Shown: positions 1 through 8,900 of the stretch, piece after piece | Layout: each line of letters starts with the position of its first letter | Numbering within the stretch: the first letter of the stretch is position 1 | Assembly: GCF_014596575.1 (NCBI RefSeq) | Contig: NZ_NASZ01000022.1 | Location: forward strand, 1-64,000 | Origin: Flavobacterium pokkalii | GTDB taxonomy: Bacteria > Bacteroidota > Bacteroidia > Flavobacteriales > Flavobacteriaceae | Direction: 5' to 3' | DNA length: 64,000 bases | Made by a program: the position numbers and the translations under genes | The notes under the pieces: model-generated | What the model was told of the DNA's origin: nothing | Databases searched by the model: none | What the model saw: the letters and a program-made list of their open reading frames with translations, nothing else

Positions 1-1
1 T

Positions 2-235
2 TGGCATGATTGGAAAAAACCCGAACGGAAAAGGAAAAACCTGATTCGATTGGGAGTAGACCCAGACCATGCCTACGCATTTAGTCGCACCCGTAAAGGT
101 GGTTGGGCAATTGCACAAAGTCCCATTTTGAGTACTACCATTACTTTGAAACGCCTGAAACAACGTGGTTATCAATCCTTAACGGATGTTTATATCGAAC
201 TTAATCCATCATTTTACGAACCGCCGTATACGTGA
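2..235 (+). CDS. Group II intron reverse transcriptase/maturase, C-terminal fragment
   Basis: Open from the window edge and ending at TGA 233-235. The peptide starts WHDWKKPERKRKNLIRLGV and continues with TRKGGWAIAQSPIL and RLKQRGYQSL, the C-terminal region shared by LtrA-type maturases of bacterial group II introns. These proteins reverse transcribe the intron RNA and help it splice. Only the extreme C-terminus is visible, so neither the RT motifs nor any endonuclease domain can be judged. The last six codons (YEPPYT) lie within the domain V hairpin, so coding sequence and catalytic RNA overlap. The intron class cannot be fixed from this fragment. Confidence 0.88.
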   Translation, partial: WHDWKKPERKRKNLIRLGVDPDHAYAFSRTRKGGWAIAQSPILSTTITLKRLKQRGYQSLTDVYIELNPSFYEPPYT

Positions 236-298
236 CCCGTACGTACGGTGGTGTGAGAGGCGCACTCTGTCAGTTACTGGCAGAGCCGTCTACTCGAT
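218..298 (+). ncRNA. Group II intron domains V and VI
   Basis: ACCGCCGTA (219-228 region) pairs with TACGGTGGT (244-252 region) around an inner TACGTGACCCGTACG segment, giving the short hairpin with internal bulge expected for catalytic domain V. It is followed by CTCTGTCAG and CTGGCAGAG, which form a domain VI-like stem around TTA. The intron then ends in TCTACTCGAT. The assignment rests on pairing, on the position right after the maturase gene and on the end sequence. The branch-point adenosine was not assigned. Confidence 0.8.
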
Positions 299-323
299 TA
301 TAGGGCGTTTTTCTTTTCATTGT

Positions 324-824
324 CTATGGAAATTTAAGCCCAAGTTCGTTTACTTCTTTGTCAACTTTAATCCATTCTACTTTTTTTTCAATGTCGGTCG
401 GAACTTCGCTTGTAATCATAAAAAGCGGTGTCAAATAGAAAACTTCAACTGTCCGCTTGTTATAACCGAAAGCTCCAACATCTTGCATTTGAAACTCAAT
501 AGTCTTAAAAGATAAGTGTCCATTTTGATATAAAATTGTCTGTGTCCGCCAAGCCCCCGTTGAAAAGTAAAGCTTCATAGGTCCGACAATTAAAATAAAT
601 ATCAGAATTGCTGTTGGTAAAATAGTCCAATTGATTTTTCGATTTCTTGGCTTAATTGTAACAGCGTTCCAAATCAAAGTCAAAGGAGTTCCTATTAAAA
701 GTCCAATGTAAACGAAAGACTTTAAACCTTGACTCTTAATGTCGAAACTTGTCAAGCTGTCAAATAGGAATAACACAACTGTCAAGCCGTAAATAATATT
801 TAATATTTTGGTTGTCCTTGTCAC
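324..824 (-). CDS. Hypothetical membrane protein carried as a cassette
   Basis: 166 residues from a GTG start at 824. I do not recognise the family. Three hydrophobic stretches (about residues 8-24, 36-53 and 66-84) suggest three membrane helices, followed by a soluble C-terminal half with a high content of charged residues. The start lies about 20 bases past GTTATAGGGC (minus strand, 853-844), and the stop is followed within 20 bases by CGCCCTATA (307-299). The gene is thus bounded by the two halves of an attC-like core, as in an integron gene cassette with a short leader. No promoter is evident, so it may depend on read-through from the integrase side. The boundaries are seen; the cassette interpretation is inference. 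Confidence 0.6.
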   Translation of the reverse strand: MTRTTKILNIIYGLTVVLFLFDSLTSFDIKSQGLKSFVYIGLLIGTPLTLIWNAVTIKPRNRKINWTILPTAILIFILIVGPMKLYFSTGAWRTQTILYQNGHLSFKTIEFQMQDVGAFGYNKRTVEVFYLTPLFMITSEVPTDIEKKVEWIKVDKEVNELGLKFP

Positions 825-843
825 GTTGTCGTCTTTTTAAAAT

Positions 844-923
844 GCCCTATAACTTGTATATAGGCGAAACAAACCTTCGCCAATCTACCCAATTTTGGGT
901 GTATATGCGAAGGTTTGTTTCGC
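844..923 (-). repeat. attC/attI-like recombination hairpin
   Basis: GCGAAACAAACCTTCGC (864-880) and GCGAAGGTTTGTTTCGC (907-923) form a perfect 17-bp inverted repeat. Between them lies an inner hairpin ACCCA-ATTT-TGGGT (887-900). The arm on the cassette side continues through CTATATACAA to GTTATAGGGC (minus strand, 853-844), which resembles the GTT-containing core of integron attC sites. The arm towards the integrase stops after the 17-bp stem and runs into a T tract, so the site is one-sided, like an attI or a truncated attC. It lies 31 bases from the reconstructed end of the tyrosine recombinase gene. Confidence 0.65.
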
Positions 924-954
924 TTTTTTGTTTTTCAAATGTATTAATTTTTTC

Positions 955-2051
955 TTACAAATCATCAAAAGGACTTTTTATTTGCTGAATGCTTTTGGTA
1001 CTTACGTGTGTGTATATTTATTCACTTTTTAATGGTTTTTTATAGGTGTTCATGAACCTCATACTTCGGTTTCAGTGGTTTTGCTGCTATTATGTCCTAA
1101 TAATTCTTGAATGTATCTCAAATCGGTTCCACTTTCTAATAAATGTGTCGCAAAACTGTGTCGCAACCAATGCAATGTCGCAGGTTTTGTAATTCCTGTT
1201 TTTTGTAAGGCTTGTTTCAATATGAGTTGCAAACTTCTGGCGTCATAAGGTTGTCCCTTTATTTGTCCTTCAAATAAGTATGTTGTAGGTTGGTGTACTT
1301 TATAGTATTCTCGTAACATTTCTAAAATTTTTGGCGATAATGGAGCAATGCGGTCTTTTTTTCCTTTGGCGTTTTTGAGTAAAACTAGGTTTCTTTTGGA
1401 GTCGATATGAACGGGTTCGAGTGCCAATAATTCGCCGCAGCGCAAACCGCAACTATAAATCAGCGAAAGCATCGTTTTGTGTTTGATGTTGCTGTGGGCA
1501 TTCAAAATCAATTTTATTTCTTCTTTGCTCAGAACGTTTGGTAAAACTTTAGCTCGTTTTGGTCGGTGTATTTTATCAACTTCAATTTTCGTATCTTGAA
1601 TAGTTTTAAAATAAAGTTTGATTGCATTAGTTATTTGATTTTGATAGGAAGCTGAAAGATTATTTTTCAAAATATAATCGTTATTATAGATAATCACATC
1701 TTCGTTTGTAATTTCAGAAATTGGTTTTTCTCTATAAAATACTAAAAATGATTTTAAAGCCTCGCAATAGGTAGTAATAGTGCTTTCGCTATAACGTTTG
1801 GAACGCATCCATTGTTGGAATTTTTCTATTTGTACTATTGCTTCTTCCGAAGGAATGGTATGTGATAATGGTATTATTTTAAAACGGATTCTGTTTTCTT
1901 CGGTATCCGGAATATGCCAGGCCATAAGTGTCTGACTCCATCTGGCACCGTCAATTTTTTTAATGCGTGCAATTAAATCAGTATTCTTTTGAAAATAAAC
2001 TGCAATTCTATTTTCTCTATTGTGTTTGATAATTTTGGCGGACCATTTCAT
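955..2051 (-). pseudogene. Tyrosine recombinase (integrase), disrupted before the catalytic tyrosine
   Basis: The open frame starts best at ATG 2051 (MKWSAKIIKHNRENRIAVYF); the upstream TTG at 2096 adds a poor N-terminus. An unusual N-terminal domain (to about residue 75) precedes a SAM-like core-binding domain and the catalytic domain, with GLRCGEL (Arg), KGKKDR (Lys), HWLRHSFATHLL (His-x2-Arg) and LLGH. The frame then ends TTETEV-stop at 1059, without tyrosine. After 53 extra bases, the missing end reads IYTHVSTKSIQQIKSPFDDL-stop in another frame (1017-955). An intact protein would have about 350 residues. The extra helix that marks true IntI integrases between the second and third catalytic patches is not evident. 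The copy in this genome should be inactive. Confidence 0.85.
1018..1070 (-). other. 53-bp insertion breaking the integrase gene
   Basis: Removing bases 1070-1018 joins ...TTE directly to IYTHV in frame and restores the expected end of a tyrosine recombinase. The insert contains the 10-bp palindrome GTTCATGAAC. Its end (AGTGAA) loosely resembles the flanking ACTGAA, so a very short target duplication is possible but unclear. It is not a recognisable insertion sequence. Confidence 0.7.
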
Positions 2052-2266
2052 AATGAATTGATTTAATGATTTAAAGATAAGGGATTTCAATTTCAATAAG
2101 AAAAAAAGGATAATTTTAAATAGGACGGCTATGTGAAGTCTCCTTCGTATTCATACCCTCTACACTCAGTTCATAAAAGTCTTTAAAAACAAAAAAGGAA
2201 TTAAAAATATACTGTATGAAGTTTCTTGTTTTTTTTGCTCGTTTTGAGCCATTTTTTCACTAGGGG

Positions 2267-2310
2267 ATATCCCGTACATATCCCGTACATATCCCATACA
2301 TACCCCGTAG
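2267..2310 (+). repeat. Four tandem 11-bp repeats upstream of the integrase
   Basis: ATATCCCGTAC occurs twice (2267-2277, 2278-2288), followed by ATATCCCATAC (2289-2299) and ATACCCCGTAG (2300-2310). The period of 11 bases is close to one helical turn, so a protein could bind all units on one face. They lie about 215 bases upstream of the integrase start, in the otherwise gene-free stretch 2052-2470. They may be integrase or accessory-factor binding sites, or a promoter operator. The rest of that stretch shows only AT-rich sequence and a weak GCTC/GAGC hairpin at about 2237-2249. Confidence 0.75.
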
Positions 2311-2470
2311 ATAGTCCATGCCTTGATTATGGTCTAATAATTTCCTTAGCGAAGCTGTTTTTTTAGAAGATTTAGGCTGTCATAATCCGGCAACTATCAG
2401 TTTACTTAGAAAGTGTTTTTAACTTATTGAAAATGAGTTTCTTTGTGTTTTATTTTGTTGTAAAATTTCA

Positions 2471-2478
2471 TATATTTG
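2471..2478 (+). promoter_or_regulatory. Promoter -7 box for the small hypothetical gene
   Basis: TATATTTG matches the Bacteroidetes -7 consensus TAnnTTTG. A TTTTGTTG stretch about 20 bases upstream can serve as the -33 element. The start codon at 2505 follows 27 bases later. Confidence 0.55.
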
Positions 2479-2504
2479 AAATGCTTTAAAAAAAATAAAT
2501 CACT

Positions 2505-2750
2505 ATGGATGAGTCAGTTACTATAACAGAAGAAGACTTGCAAACACGCTCTTCCTATTTGTGTAAAATTGCAAGCGAGAAAAAATTTAGTTTTGGTTGG
2601 GAAGATATGGAAAGCCACTTTGAGCTGTTCATTGAAGAAGAGTCGGGATTGCGGATTTTTGATGAAATTGTATTAGCCAGTGGTGTACCAACCTTAGAAA
2701 GGACACATCGGTTTTATGATATTATCGAAAATGAACTGGATAAATACTAG
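2505..2750 (+). CDS. Hypothetical acidic protein, 81 residues
   Basis: A short soluble acidic protein starting MDESVTITEEDLQTRSSYLC. I do not recognise a named family or motif, and there is no signal peptide or membrane segment. It has its own promoter (TATATTTG at 2471) and shares a bidirectional terminator with the convergent aldo/keto reductase gene. Base composition matches the chromosomal background rather than the integron-like element to its left. It is probably a real conserved small gene because promoter, start and terminator fit together. Confidence 0.65.
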   Translation: MDESVTITEEDLQTRSSYLCKIASEKKFSFGWEDMESHFELFIEEESGLRIFDEIVLASGVPTLERTHRFYDIIENELDKY

Positions 2751-2771
2751 TTTTTTTGCAGCTACAAAAAG

Positions 2772-2806
2772 AAAACGAGCCATAAAGATTGTTTATGGCT
2801 CGTTTT
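2772..2806. terminator. Bidirectional terminator
   Basis: AACGAGCCATAAA pairs with TTTATGGCTCGTT around GATTG, with A and T tracts on either side. It lies between the convergent genes ending at 2750 (+) and 2808 (-), and reaches up to the stop of the latter. Confidence 0.85.
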
Positions 2807-2807
2807 T

Positions 2808-3797
2808 TTATTTTAAAATTTGATTGATGGTATCCAGTTCTTCTTTGCTGAAAATAATGTTATCCAGGGCTTTGATAGAATCGGTAATTTGTTCCGGTTT
2901 GCTGGAACCAATTAAGACAGAGGTGATTCGCTCGTCGCGCAAGAGCCAGGCGAGTGCCATTTGAGCTAATTTTTGTCCTCTTTGCTGTGCAATTTTATTG
3001 AGGGCAACAATTTTTTCAATTCGTTCAGGGGTAATATGGTCGGCTTTCAGGAATTGTCCGCTGGTGGCTACTCTGGAATCGGCGGGAATGCCGTTCAAAT
3101 ATTTGTCGGTTAATAATCCCTGTGCCAAAGGCGAAAACGGAATACAACCCACTTGTTCTTTGCCTAGCAAATCCAAAAGTCCGTCTTCAACCCAACGCTC
3201 AAACATCGAATATTTTGGTTGGTGAATCAGGCACGGCGTTCCCATTTCTTTTAATAATTGAATGGCTTTTGCGGCTTCTGCCGGACGGTAATTGGAAATT
3301 CCTACATACAAAGCTTTTCCTTGCTGCACAATTAAATTCAATGCAGCCATAGTTTCTTCTAATGGAGTTTCCGGATCCGGACGGTGGTGGTAAAAAATAT
3401 CCACGTAGTCTAAATCCATTCTTTTCAAACTTTGATCCAGACTGGAAACCAAGTATTTCTTAGAACCCCAATCGCCATAAGGTCCGTCCCACATGGTGTA
3501 ACCCGCTTTGGAGGAAATAATCATTTCGTCTCGGTAGTTTTTAAAATCTAATTTTAAAATTCTTCCCATGCATTCTTCCGCTGACCCCGGAGGCGGTCCA
3601 TAATTGTTGGCCAAATCAAAATGGGTGATGCCGTTATCAAAAGCGGTTTTGATTAAATTGCGGCTGTTTTCAAAATTACTGTTGTAGCCGAAGTTGTGCC
3701 AAAGCCCCAAAGAAAAAGCAGAAAGTTTCAGTCCTGAGTTGCCGCAACGGCGGTATTTCATGTTTTCGTATCGGTTGGCTGCCGGGATATAGGTCAT
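2808..3797 (-). CDS. Aldo/keto reductase, YghZ/Gpr-like (L-glyceraldehyde 3-phosphate reductase type)
   Basis: 329 residues, the usual size of this AKR subgroup. It is an NADPH-dependent cytoplasmic reductase of aldehydes. The N-terminal MKYRRCGNSGLKLSAFSLGLWHNFG pattern is typical of the E. coli YghZ and voltage-gated K-channel beta-like AKRs. The catalytic tetrad is visible: Asp and Tyr in THFDLANNYGP, Lys in SSKAGY and His in FYHHRPD. A C-terminal GSSKPEQI motif fits the NADPH phosphate site. The gene is monocistronic, convergent with the 2505 gene, and has its own terminator. YghZ-like enzymes detoxify methylglyoxal and reduce L-glyceraldehyde 3-phosphate; the substrate here is inferred from family resemblance only. 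Confidence 0.88.
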   Translation of the reverse strand: MTYIPAANRYENMKYRRCGNSGLKLSAFSLGLWHNFGYNSNFENSRNLIKTAFDNGITHFDLANNYGPPPGSAEECMGRILKLDFKNYRDEMIISSKAGYTMWDGPYGDWGSKKYLVSSLDQSLKRMDLDYVDIFYHHRPDPETPLEETMAALNLIVQQGKALYVGISNYRPAEAAKAIQLLKEMGTPCLIHQPKYSMFERWVEDGLLDLLGKEQVGCIPFSPLAQGLLTDKYLNGIPADSRVATSGQFLKADHITPERIEKIVALNKIAQQRGQKLAQMALAWLLRDERITSVLIGSSKPEQITDSIKALDNIIFSKEELDTINQILK

Positions 3798-4015
3798 TTT
3801 TTATTGGTTTTATAAAGTGATTACGAAAATAGTGTATTATTTGTTACTAATGACAAGAATTTCTACGCTTTGATAGGATTGAGTACAAAGAAAAAATAGC
3901 TTGGTTGACAGCGGATTTTTTTAGAAATCATATTTTTGGTTTTTGGTTAAGGAATGTATTTTTTAGATAATAAATAATTCTGTTAAAATTTTAAGATATT
4001 CTAAAATCAATTATT

Positions 4016-4023
4016 TATTTTTG
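4016..4023 (+). promoter_or_regulatory. Promoter -7 box for the FecI-type sigma gene
   Basis: TATTTTTG fits TAnnTTTG and overlaps the upstream candidate TTG start at 4021. Transcription would therefore begin near 4030, which rules out the TTG and supports the ATG at 4063. Confidence 0.6.
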
Positions 4024-4062
4024 ATTGAAACCAACGAACCACATAACACTAAGTGTATTTTA

Positions 4063-4647
4063 ATGACTTCAGAAAAGGAATATATTGATTGGGAGCTTGT
4101 TGAGAGACTTAAGAATAGTGAAGAAGAGGCTTTGACAAAAATCTATAATAAGTATTGGGAGGTGATGTATTTGGCAGCCTACAATCTTGTTAAAGACCAG
4201 TCGGTATGCGAGGATATTGTTCAGGAAGTCTTTATTTCCTTATGGCAAAGAAGGGAAAAGTTGCAGATAAAAGCGTCCTTAAAAAGTTATTTATATACCA
4301 GTACGGTGTATAAGGTGTATGACCATTTTAATAAAAATAAGAAAATGGCAACGGATGAGTTGTTTGATGATTTTGAGAATAAAATTGAAACTTCTAATCC
4401 GGAAACCCGATTAATGCATCAGGAATTAATAGGTCATTTAGATGCTGTTATTGAAACTTTGCCGGATAAATGCAAAGAAGTTTATAAGCTCAGTAGAGAA
4501 AACATGTTAACTAATAAAGAAATTGCTGAGCAGTTAAATATTTCGCAACGCACCGTTGAAGGGCATATTTCTAAAGCACTAAAAATTTTAAAAGAATCCC
4601 TCGGAGTAGCGGTCAGTATTGAGTTTATTTACTTTTTTTTAAGATAA
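4063..4647 (+). CDS. ECF RNA polymerase sigma factor, FecI-like
   Basis: 194 residues from ATG 4063. Region 2 (YNKYWEVMYLAAYNLVKD ... QEVFISLWQRRE) and region 4 (LPDKCKEVYKLSRENMLTNKEIAEQLNISQRTVEGHISKAL, shown here in part) are clear, and there are no other domains. This is the Bacteroidetes type of ECF sigma factor that works with a FecR-type anti-sigma factor and a SusC-like receptor carrying an N-terminal signalling domain; all three follow immediately. Signal from the outer-membrane receptor would release this factor to transcribe the uptake genes. The start is set by the promoter at 4016, which overlaps the longer alternative. There is no terminator before the next gene. Confidence 0.92.
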   Translation: MTSEKEYIDWELVERLKNSEEEALTKIYNKYWEVMYLAAYNLVKDQSVCEDIVQEVFISLWQRREKLQIKASLKSYLYTSTVYKVYDHFNKNKKMATDELFDDFENKIETSNPETRLMHQELIGHLDAVIETLPDKCKEVYKLSRENMLTNKEIAEQLNISQRTVEGHISKALKILKESLGVAVSIEFIYFFLR

Positions 4648-4750
4648 AAAAAAGGATATGTGAAAAAAAAGTAAATTTTTTTACTAATTGAGCAGGTGTG
4701 AAACGTTTTTTTGGAGACTTAGTTATATAGGCACATAAAAAAACGGATCC

Positions 4751-5902
4751 ATGAAGGTAAATCCACAACAATATATTTCGGAATTAGTAGCGAAACTTTT
4801 GGATGGTTCGATAACCAAAAATGAGTTTGATAAGCTATTGCGCTTCTTTTTAAATAATCAGGAAATTGAAAACTGGCCGGATTATTTGGGTTCAAAAGAA
4901 GAAGTGAAAGAACGAATCCATGAAAAAATCCGATTAGGATTGCATTTTGAAAATCAAAAGCCGGTTAAAGTTATTCCATTTTACAGTAAACCTTTCTTTA
5001 AATATGCTGTGGCTGCATCTCTGGTATTGTTTGTCACTTTTACGACAATTTTTAAATTGCAAAAACAGGATGTGCTTCCTGTAGCAAATTCCCATAAAAT
5101 TGAAATAGGAACGGATAAAGCTACTTTGACGTTAGAAGATGGTACCAATGTTATTTTGGGAAATGGAAAAACCTATGAGGATAGAAACCTAAACAGTACA
5201 GGTAAGGAATTGTTATACAAAGAATCAGGAGTTGCTTTGGGTAAAGTAACTTATAACTATTTAACTGTGCCCAGAGGAGGGCAGTATTATCTTAAATTAT
5301 CCGACGGAACTCAGGTTTGGTTAAATTCCGAATCACAATTGAAATTTCCAACAAGTTTTATAGAAGGTAAAACCAGAGTAGTTGAATTAGTTTATGGTGA
5401 AGCTTATTTTGATGTGTCGCCAAGTACTCAAAACAACGGTTCTCATTTTAAAGTTTTTACTAAAAAACAAGTTGTTGAAGTTTTAGGAACCCAGTTTAAT
5501 ATCAAAGCATATAAAGACGAAACGGCTATTTACACCACATTGGTAGAAGGAAAAGTGATGGTGACTTCGGCTGGGAATGTTGAAAAAATGGTGCCGGGTC
5601 AGCAATTAATTTGTGATGTTAAGTCGCAGGCTTTGACTTTTCATCAAACTGATGTGAGCAATGAGGTTTCATGGAAAAGAGGTGTCTTTAGTTTTGAGAG
5701 AAAGTCTTTGAAAGAGATTATGACTGTTTTGTCCCGCTGGTATGATTTTAAGGTAATTTTTACCAAACCCGAAATAGAGAAAAAGGAATTTGTGGGGGTT
5801 TTAGGGAGAAATCAAAAAATCGAAGAGATTTTAAATACACTTAAGGAATTTGGAAATATAAAAGATTATGAAATAAAAGATAAAACCATTGTTTTAAAGT
5901 AA
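4751..5902 (+). CDS. FecR-type anti-sigma factor with DUF4974 C-terminus
   Basis: 383 residues. The cytoplasmic N-terminal part (about 1-80) would hold the sigma factor. A single membrane helix follows (about 85-103, FFKYAVAASLVLFVTFTTIF). The periplasmic part contains a FecR domain (about 170-265, with VPRGGQYYLKLSDGTQVWLN) and a C-terminal DUF4974 segment (about 310-383) that contacts the receptor's STN domain. It lies between the sigma gene and the SusC-like receptor, the usual order of such loci. It keeps the ECF factor inactive until the receptor binds its ligand. Confidence 0.93.
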   Translation: MKVNPQQYISELVAKLLDGSITKNEFDKLLRFFLNNQEIENWPDYLGSKEEVKERIHEKIRLGLHFENQKPVKVIPFYSKPFFKYAVAASLVLFVTFTTIFKLQKQDVLPVANSHKIEIGTDKATLTLEDGTNVILGNGKTYEDRNLNSTGKELLYKESGVALGKVTYNYLTVPRGGQYYLKLSDGTQVWLNSESQLKFPTSFIEGKTRVVELVYGEAYFDVSPSTQNNGSHFKVFTKKQVVEVLGTQFNIKAYKDETAIYTTLVEGKVMVTSAGNVEKMVPGQQLICDVKSQALTFHQTDVSNEVSWKRGVFSFERKSLKEIMTVLSRWYDFKVIFTKPEIEKKEFVGVLGRNQKIEEILNTLKEFGNIKDYEIKDKTIVLK

Positions 5903-5993
5903 AAGAGGAACGAAGTTTTGAAATTTGGCCGTCTCATACTTCGTCCTCTCTACCAGAGTATTAATTAATAAATAACCAACACATTGCAAATTT

Positions 5994-8900
5994 ATGGAAA
6001 TTAAGTTTACTAACCCCGCTTTCCATCACAGGAGACGATTTTTAAAAATCATTATGAGAACATTTATCCTATTATTGTGCTCGACGGCATTTGGATTTTC
6101 GCCCATTACTACTTTTTCGCAGGAAAAGATAGTTATAGAGGCAAATAAAAAAGTAACTGTAGATGAGGTTTTTAAGATTATTAAAAACCAAACGCATTAC
6201 CACTTTTTGTATCCGGCAGATATTTTTGTTGGAGCTCCGAAAATTCAATTATTAAAAGGAGAAATTGATCTCAGCAATCTATTAAATCAGAGTCTGGCGT
6301 TGAATAACCTTGATTTTGAGCTGTCTGATAATAATACTATTGTTATCAAAAGGAATGAAATATCTACAAATAATAAATTCATACAACAGGAAATCCAAAT
6401 AAATGGAGTTGTAAAAGACGCTAACAATATGCCTATTCCGGGTGTAAATGTTATGATAAAAGGGACGAATACCTATACTCAAACCGATTTTGACGGGAAT
6501 TACACTATTACACTAAAAGGAAATAATGTTTTAGTTTTCTCTTTTGTAGGCTATGTTCCTCAGGAAGTTACAGTGGTAAAATCGACTACTATTAACATTA
6601 TTTTGAAAGAAAATATATCTCAATTAGAAGATGTAGTGGTAATTGGGTATGGTACTGTTAAAAAACGCGATTTAACCGGAGCTGTTTCTTCAGTAAAAGG
6701 AGATGATATTAAAATGGCACCAGTTACAAGTCCTATAGAGGCCATTCAGGGACGTGTAGCAGGATTGGATATTTCCCGTAATGCCGGAAATACCAGTGGA
6801 AAAGTTAATATCTTATTAAGAGGAAATCGTTCTTTGACGGCTAGTAGCGAACCGATTTATATTATTGACGGAATTCAGGGAAATATTAATAATTTGAATC
6901 CAAATGATATTGCTTCTATTGATGTCTTGAAAGATGCTTCCTCAACTGCTATTTATGGTTCGGCAGGTGCCAATGGGGTTATTATTATTACCACAAAAAC
7001 GGCCAAAGAAGGTAGAGTTCAAATAGATTTTGATTCTTATGTAAGTGTTAATAGTAATCCGTCTTTTCCTAGTGCTTTACAAGGAGATTCATGGTTAAAG
7101 TATTTGGAAGAAGGTTATCAGGCTACCTATGGAACTCCTTCAGCTAACAGAGATGCTTTGTTAGGAGGATGGAATTTATCAACCACACGTTTGAATCCTT
7201 ATTTAGATAATGGTAAATATGTGAATTGGGTAGATAAAACCTTTCAAACAGGAATTCAGACAAATAATACTTTGTCTATTCGTGGTGGAAATGAAAAAGT
7301 CAAAGCGAGCTTGTCTTTAGGGCGTAATAGAACGGAAGGTGTTTATCAGGGCGACAATGTAAACGTTTACACAATGCGAAGCGACTTGAGTATTCAGGCG
7401 GCTAAATGGGCTAAATTTGGATTGACTTCAGGGATTATTTTTAGAGATCAAAATAATAACAGAAGCCGTGTAAACAAAGCATTTGGAATGGTTCCGCTTG
7501 GAGATGTGTATGATGAAAATGGGAACATTAATCAATTTCCTGTTGAAGGAGAGCCGGGAATTGTAAGTGTACTTGCTAATAATATTCCGGGAACTTTGTC
7601 TAATAATACAAAGTCAATTAATGTAACAGCTAACCCTTATGCTGAATTTAATTTAGCTAAAGATTTAAGCTTTAAATCAATTTTAGGAATTTCTGTTTCC
7701 AATAGTCGTAACGGAATTTTTAATAGTGACCATACTTATTTAATGTTAACCGGTAGTGAAAATGCCATTAGAAATGCGCAGTATAATACTTCTTTGAATT
7801 ACACCTATTATTGGGAAAATATTTTGAATCATAAGTTACATATTGGTGAAGATCATAAGTTAGAAACTACTTTGATTACTTCTTATTTTAATAGTCAAAG
7901 TGAATCTTCGTTTGCTTATAGTGAGGGCTTTCTTTATGACGGTTTTTCGTTTTATAATTTAGATGCCGGAGTTAATAAACAGGTGAGTAGTGATTTTAGT
8001 GAGCTTAAGCGTTTGTCTTTTGCAGGAAGACTAAATTATAGTTTTAAAGACAGGTATTTTTTAACGGGATCTGTTAGATATGACGGAGTATCGCAATTGG
8101 CTCAAAAGTGGGATGTATTTCCTGCCGGAGCTTTTGCCTGGAGAATTTCGGATGAAAATTTTATGACTAATGTTAATTGGTTAAATGAGTTGAAATTACG
8201 TGTAGGTTATGGGGTTTCGGGTAACTCAAATATAAATGCGTATGCTACTAAATCAGAGACAACTAATGGAAATGATGTTTTGAACCTGGGAGGAGGACAA
8301 GTGTTGACTTCAGTACCTACACGAGTAGTGGGGAATGATCTTTTGGGTTGGGAAAAATCATACAATGCTAATATAGGATTGGATTTTGGATTCATGAATA
8401 ATCGCATTAACGGATCTTTAGAGTTTTATAATACAGATACAAAAGATGTTATTTATTCGAGATCTCTGCCTTCAACTCTTGGAAGTTTTAGTCCAAAACA
8501 ATTATATGTGCAAAATGGTAATATTGCCAAGATGAATAATAAAGGGGTGGAGTTAACTTTGAATACAGTAAATGTTAAAAAAGGAGATTTTCAGTGGAGT
8601 TCCACTTTAACTTTTGCCAGAAATAAAGAACAGGTTAAAGCAGTTAATTTAGGGCCAAATGTGAATTTGGATGATTTGATTTCATTAGGATTATTTGTTG
8701 GTTCTCCTAAAGATGTTTTTTATGATTATAAGAAAGTTGGAATTTGGCAGTTAGGAGAAGAGGCTGATGCCGCTGTTTTTGGTTTGCAACCGGGAGATGT
8801 GAAAATTCAAACCGATTTGACTAAAAAAGCTGATGGTGTTTGGGTAGGATTAGATAGTTCCGGTAATGAAGTAGAGTATACTGCGACTAATAAATATGCA

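Larger units (their letters stand above)
1..298 (+). mobile_element. Group II intron, 3' part (cut by window start)
   Basis: The window opens inside a group II intron. The left end holds the last 77 codons of the intron-encoded reverse transcriptase/maturase, followed by a domain V hairpin and a domain VI-like hairpin, and the intron ends near CTACTCGAT at about 298. The 5' part of the intron and its 5' exon lie outside the window. The 3' exon starts with TTATAGGGCG, which matches the core of the attC-like site at 844-853, so the intron seems to have inserted into a cassette recombination site. The exact last base is uncertain by one or two positions. Confidence 0.88.

Noticed and set aside
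186..515. A 109-codon open frame on the plus strand crossing the intron end
   Set aside because: It runs through domains V and VI and into the antisense of the cassette gene; the protein has no sensible composition.
2267..2310. Possible CRISPR repeats
   Set aside because: The units are 11 bases and directly adjacent without spacers, and no cas gene is near.
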